Positions 14,134 to 16,219 of a stretch of 16,219 nt of DNA are shown here, piece after piece. Below the pieces are notes generated by a model. That model made no database searches, had not been told where the DNA came from, and saw only the letters and a list, made by a program, of their open reading frames with translations. Source of the stretch: AWTP1-13 sp035762425 (lineage in GTDB: Bacteria; Pseudomonadota; Alphaproteobacteria; Rhizobiales; Hyphomicrobiaceae); NCBI GenBank assembly GCA_035762425.1, contig DASTOW010000031.1:1-16219 (forward strand). The letters are read 5' to 3'. The stretch's first letter is position 1; each line of letters begins with the position of its first letter. Made by a program: the position numbers and the translations under genes.

Positions 14134-16218
14134 TCATTGCTGGTTGAAGGCCCGCCCTGCCCAATCGTCTGGCATGGGGCGTGGTTTGCTGGCCTTCTTG
14201 GTCACGGACGGCAAAGGCGCAAGCGAAGCGTCTGCGCCCGCTCCCACCACGACGAAGGGCGCCCACATGGACGGATGCGCCGCCCAGGGGCGGTTGTCGT
14301 CGCTCATGAGCGCGAGCATGGCGCGGCGAAAGCCCTCCGCCCGGCCGATGGTTGGGGACTTGCGCATCTCGGCGAAGGTGCGGCTGGTCAGCATGGTGGC
14401 GGCGTACGAGTTGACCGGCCAGTGCGACACGAGCAGTGCGCGGGCGCCGGCATAGAAGAAGGCCCGGGCCAGTCCGGACAGCGCTTCGGCACTGCGGCCG
14501 TCGCCGCCGGCGGTGTTGCAAGCCGACAAGACCACCCAGTCCGCGTCGAGCTTCAGGCCGGCCACTTCGGAGGCGGTGAGCAAGCCGTCGTCCTCTTCGG
14601 TCGCCCCATCGGGCGGCGACAGAACGAGTGCGGGCTCAGCCCGTGCCGCGATGAGTTGGGCCGTCTCGCCGGCCAGCAGACCGTGCGTTGCAAAATGCAC
14701 GATGCGATAGCGGCTGAGCGGTGCTGCCTTGACGGCGGCCTCCGTCATAGCCTTGCCGAGCACAACCGCGCCCGGGTCCGCCCCCAGGCTGCGGGCGACG
14801 CATCTGAGCTCGTGCGCCGTGTCGGGCAGAGGGCACAGCTTGCCAACCTCGGCCACGTTGGCTTGGCCATCACGGAAGTAGCCGGCGAGGGCGCGCGGGC
14901 CCTTGGCGCCGCGTGTCACGGGCCGTGCGCTTGCCGTTACCTCGATCTCCTGGTCGGGACACTTGTCGGGCACCGCCACCTTGCCGCAGCCCGGCTGGCC
15001 GACGAGCACCGGGTCGCCGTAGCCGAGGAACGGATCAGGCGCCGCCGAGCTCTTGGCAAGCCGACGCAGGGCGGCGAGGCTCGCCACCGAAGGCAGCACG
15101 CTGATCGGCTGGCGGGCGCCGAGCCAGGCAACCTGGCGGTAGTCCGCAACCTTGGCCGCGCTGGCCGTCTTGGGCGGGGCGGTGACGAGCACACTGAACG
15201 GCAGACTCGCGAGCGGACCTGAAGCAACGACAAGCAGCTGCTTGTCCTTGATCGCCTCTTTGACGGGGCCGAACAGCGCCGTATAGAGCTGATGCGCACG
15301 AGCGACGTCAAAGGGCAGGCCTGGCGAGGCCTGCTCGTTCAAGTCGCGGCCGGCTGGTCCCTTCAATGCAGCCCGGCAGGTCTCCGCGCCGTCGTCGTCG
15401 GACCACAGCGTCTGGTCGAGGCCGCAGCGCAGCGTCGTCACGCTGTCGGCGAGGGCCCGCGTGCCCAAGGCGACGCTGTACCAAGTCGCAGCGTTCTTGG
15501 TAAGGACCCAGACGAGCGTTTCCTCAGGCAGGTCGCTGAGCTGCCTGACATCGAGAAAGAGGACCAGTGCTTCGTCGGCCTTGAGCAGACCCTGCACCTC
15601 GGCCGTGGTCAAAGGCTTCGGGTTGGCGAGGCCGGCGTAGTCCGGAAATGCGCCGCTCAGCTGCGCATCGACCCGCACCAGGCTTTTGTCGAGATCGGCG
15701 ATCGAGGCCCGCAAAGCCTCGATCACGGGCGCATCCGACCGGCCGACGGCAGCGAGCAGGCGCTTGTCCTCGCTTTGGCGGCGCGCCACCAGATCCTGGC
15801 GCTCGCGCACCAGGTCCACGAGGGGGCCTTGCCCCTTGGCGAAGCGGGCCGACATTTGCGCCAGCGCATCCGCAGCATCGGTCTGCAATGCCCATTGCGC
15901 CAGCTCGAAGCCCTGCTCGCGCGCGGTCGCGTTTTTTGCGGCAGCCCGATGCGTTGCACGCGCATAGTGGCGCAGCGACCAGGAGTTTTGGGTGAGCTTG
16001 GCCTTCGCAAAGCCTGCCTCGACCTCGCTACCGCGTCCGATCAGGATCGGCTTGGCGCGCGCGTACAACGCCACGGCCTCCGCCCACCGGCCCTCAAGGC
16101 TGCGCAGGACCGCCAGATTGTTGAGATCGGTGGCAACGCGGCCGTGCGCCGGGCCGTAGCTCTTCTCGTCGATGGCAAGTGCGCGCTGCACAAGGCCGTC
16201 GGCCTCGGTCCGCCGCTT
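14134..16218 (-). CDS. TPR-CHAT caspase-like protease (5' end cut by window edge)
   Basis: A clan CD cysteine peptidase of the CHAT family (caspase HetF associated with TPRs). The frame is open to the right edge, and TPR sequence (KRRTEADGLVQRALAIDEKS) continues through the GTG at 16191, so that GTG is not the start. Numbering from it: TPR-like helices at 1-60 (TDLNNLAVLRSLEGRWAEA), a coiled-coil at about 124-178, and the CHAT domain over the C-terminal 400 residues. The catalytic dyad is present: His503 in HFATHG (codon 14683-14685) and Cys558 in LSACNTAGG (codon 14518-14520), followed by the typical GLARAFFYAGARALLVSHWPV-like end. CHAT proteases cleave specific partner proteins, as in TPR-CHAT of type III-E CRISPR systems and separase-like enzymes. 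Whether the missing N terminus carries a signal peptide is unknown. Confidence 0.92.
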   Translation of the reverse strand, partial: KRRTEADGLVQRALAIDEKSYGPAHGRVATDLNNLAVLRSLEGRWAEAVALYARAKPILIGRGSEVEAGFAKAKLTQNSWSLRHYARATHRAAAKNATAREQGFELAQWALQTDAADALAQMSARFAKGQGPLVDLVRERQDLVARRQSEDKRLLAAVGRSDAPVIEALRASIADLDKSLVRVDAQLSGAFPDYAGLANPKPLTTAEVQGLLKADEALVLFLDVRQLSDLPEETLVWVLTKNAATWYSVALGTRALADSVTTLRCGLDQTLWSDDDGAETCRAALKGPAGRDLNEQASPGLPFDVARAHQLYTALFGPVKEAIKDKQLLVVASGPLASLPFSVLVTAPPKTASAAKVADYRQVAWLGARQPISVLPSVASLAALRRLAKSSAAPDPFLGYGDPVLVGQPGCGKVAVPDKCPDQEIEVTASARPVTRGAKGPRALAGYFRDGQANVAEVGKLCPLPDTAHELRCVARSLGADPGAVVLGKAMTEAAVKAAPLSRYRIVHFATHGLLAGETAQLIAARAEPALVLSPPDGATEEDDGLLTASEVAGLKLDADWVVLSACNTAGGDGRSAEALSGLARAFFYAGARALLVSHWPVNSYAATMLTSRTFAEMRKSPTIGRAEGFRRAMLALMSDDNRPWAAHPSMWAPFVVVGAGADASLAPLPSVTKKASKPRPMPDDWAGRAFNQQ

Positions 16219-16219
16219 G

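Noticed and set aside
1..16219. CRISPR array, tRNA, rRNA, insertion sequence or integrase
   Set aside because: Looked for regularly spaced repeats, tRNA-like cloverleaf ends, transposase motifs and terminal repeats; none recognised by eye.

Overview
This is a GC-rich (roughly two-thirds G+C by eye) segment of a Gram-negative chromosome. A periplasmic Bug/TctC-type binding protein, two outer-membrane barrel proteins ending in Phe, and a DUF4212 plus sodium/solute symporter pair point to a soil or freshwater proteobacterium. I favour an alphaproteobacterium (Hyphomicrobiales or Rhodospirillales-like), but a betaproteobacterium cannot be excluded from sequence alone. I see no tRNA, rRNA, CRISPR array, transposase or integrase. 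Both edges cut genes: a methyltransferase on the left and a TPR-CHAT protein on the right.

Left half (1-7028), metabolic and transport genes. A class I SAM methyltransferase (+) converges on an FAD-dependent aromatic-type monooxygenase (-), with a perfect inverted repeat between their stop codons. The monooxygenase start overlaps the end of a Bug/TctC binding-protein gene by 23 bp, so the two are probably one transcript. Upstream on the same strand lie a proline iminopeptidase gene (pip) and a VC_2705-type sodium/solute symporter gene with its DUF4212 small subunit. A NarL/LuxR-type response regulator diverges from the DUF4212 gene across a 282-bp region and is the obvious candidate regulator of the transporter.

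Right half (8110-16219), an envelope-centred cluster with no standard pathway. In order: an orphan ParA-type ATPase, a short-passenger autotransporter-like barrel protein, an unusual membrane protein (pentapeptide repeats, J-domain, one transmembrane helix, FP-G repeats), a porin, and, convergent to these, a TPR-CHAT caspase-like protease with its His/Cys dyad present. The spaces between the plus-strand genes are long (about 270-290 bp) and rich in stem-loops, so these are probably separate transcription units.

Most worth following up: the pentapeptide/J-domain/TM/repeat protein together with the CHAT protease, the orphan ParA and the two outer-membrane proteins, as a possible envelope-surveillance or proteolysis module. 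That link is inference from gene neighbourhood and domain content only.
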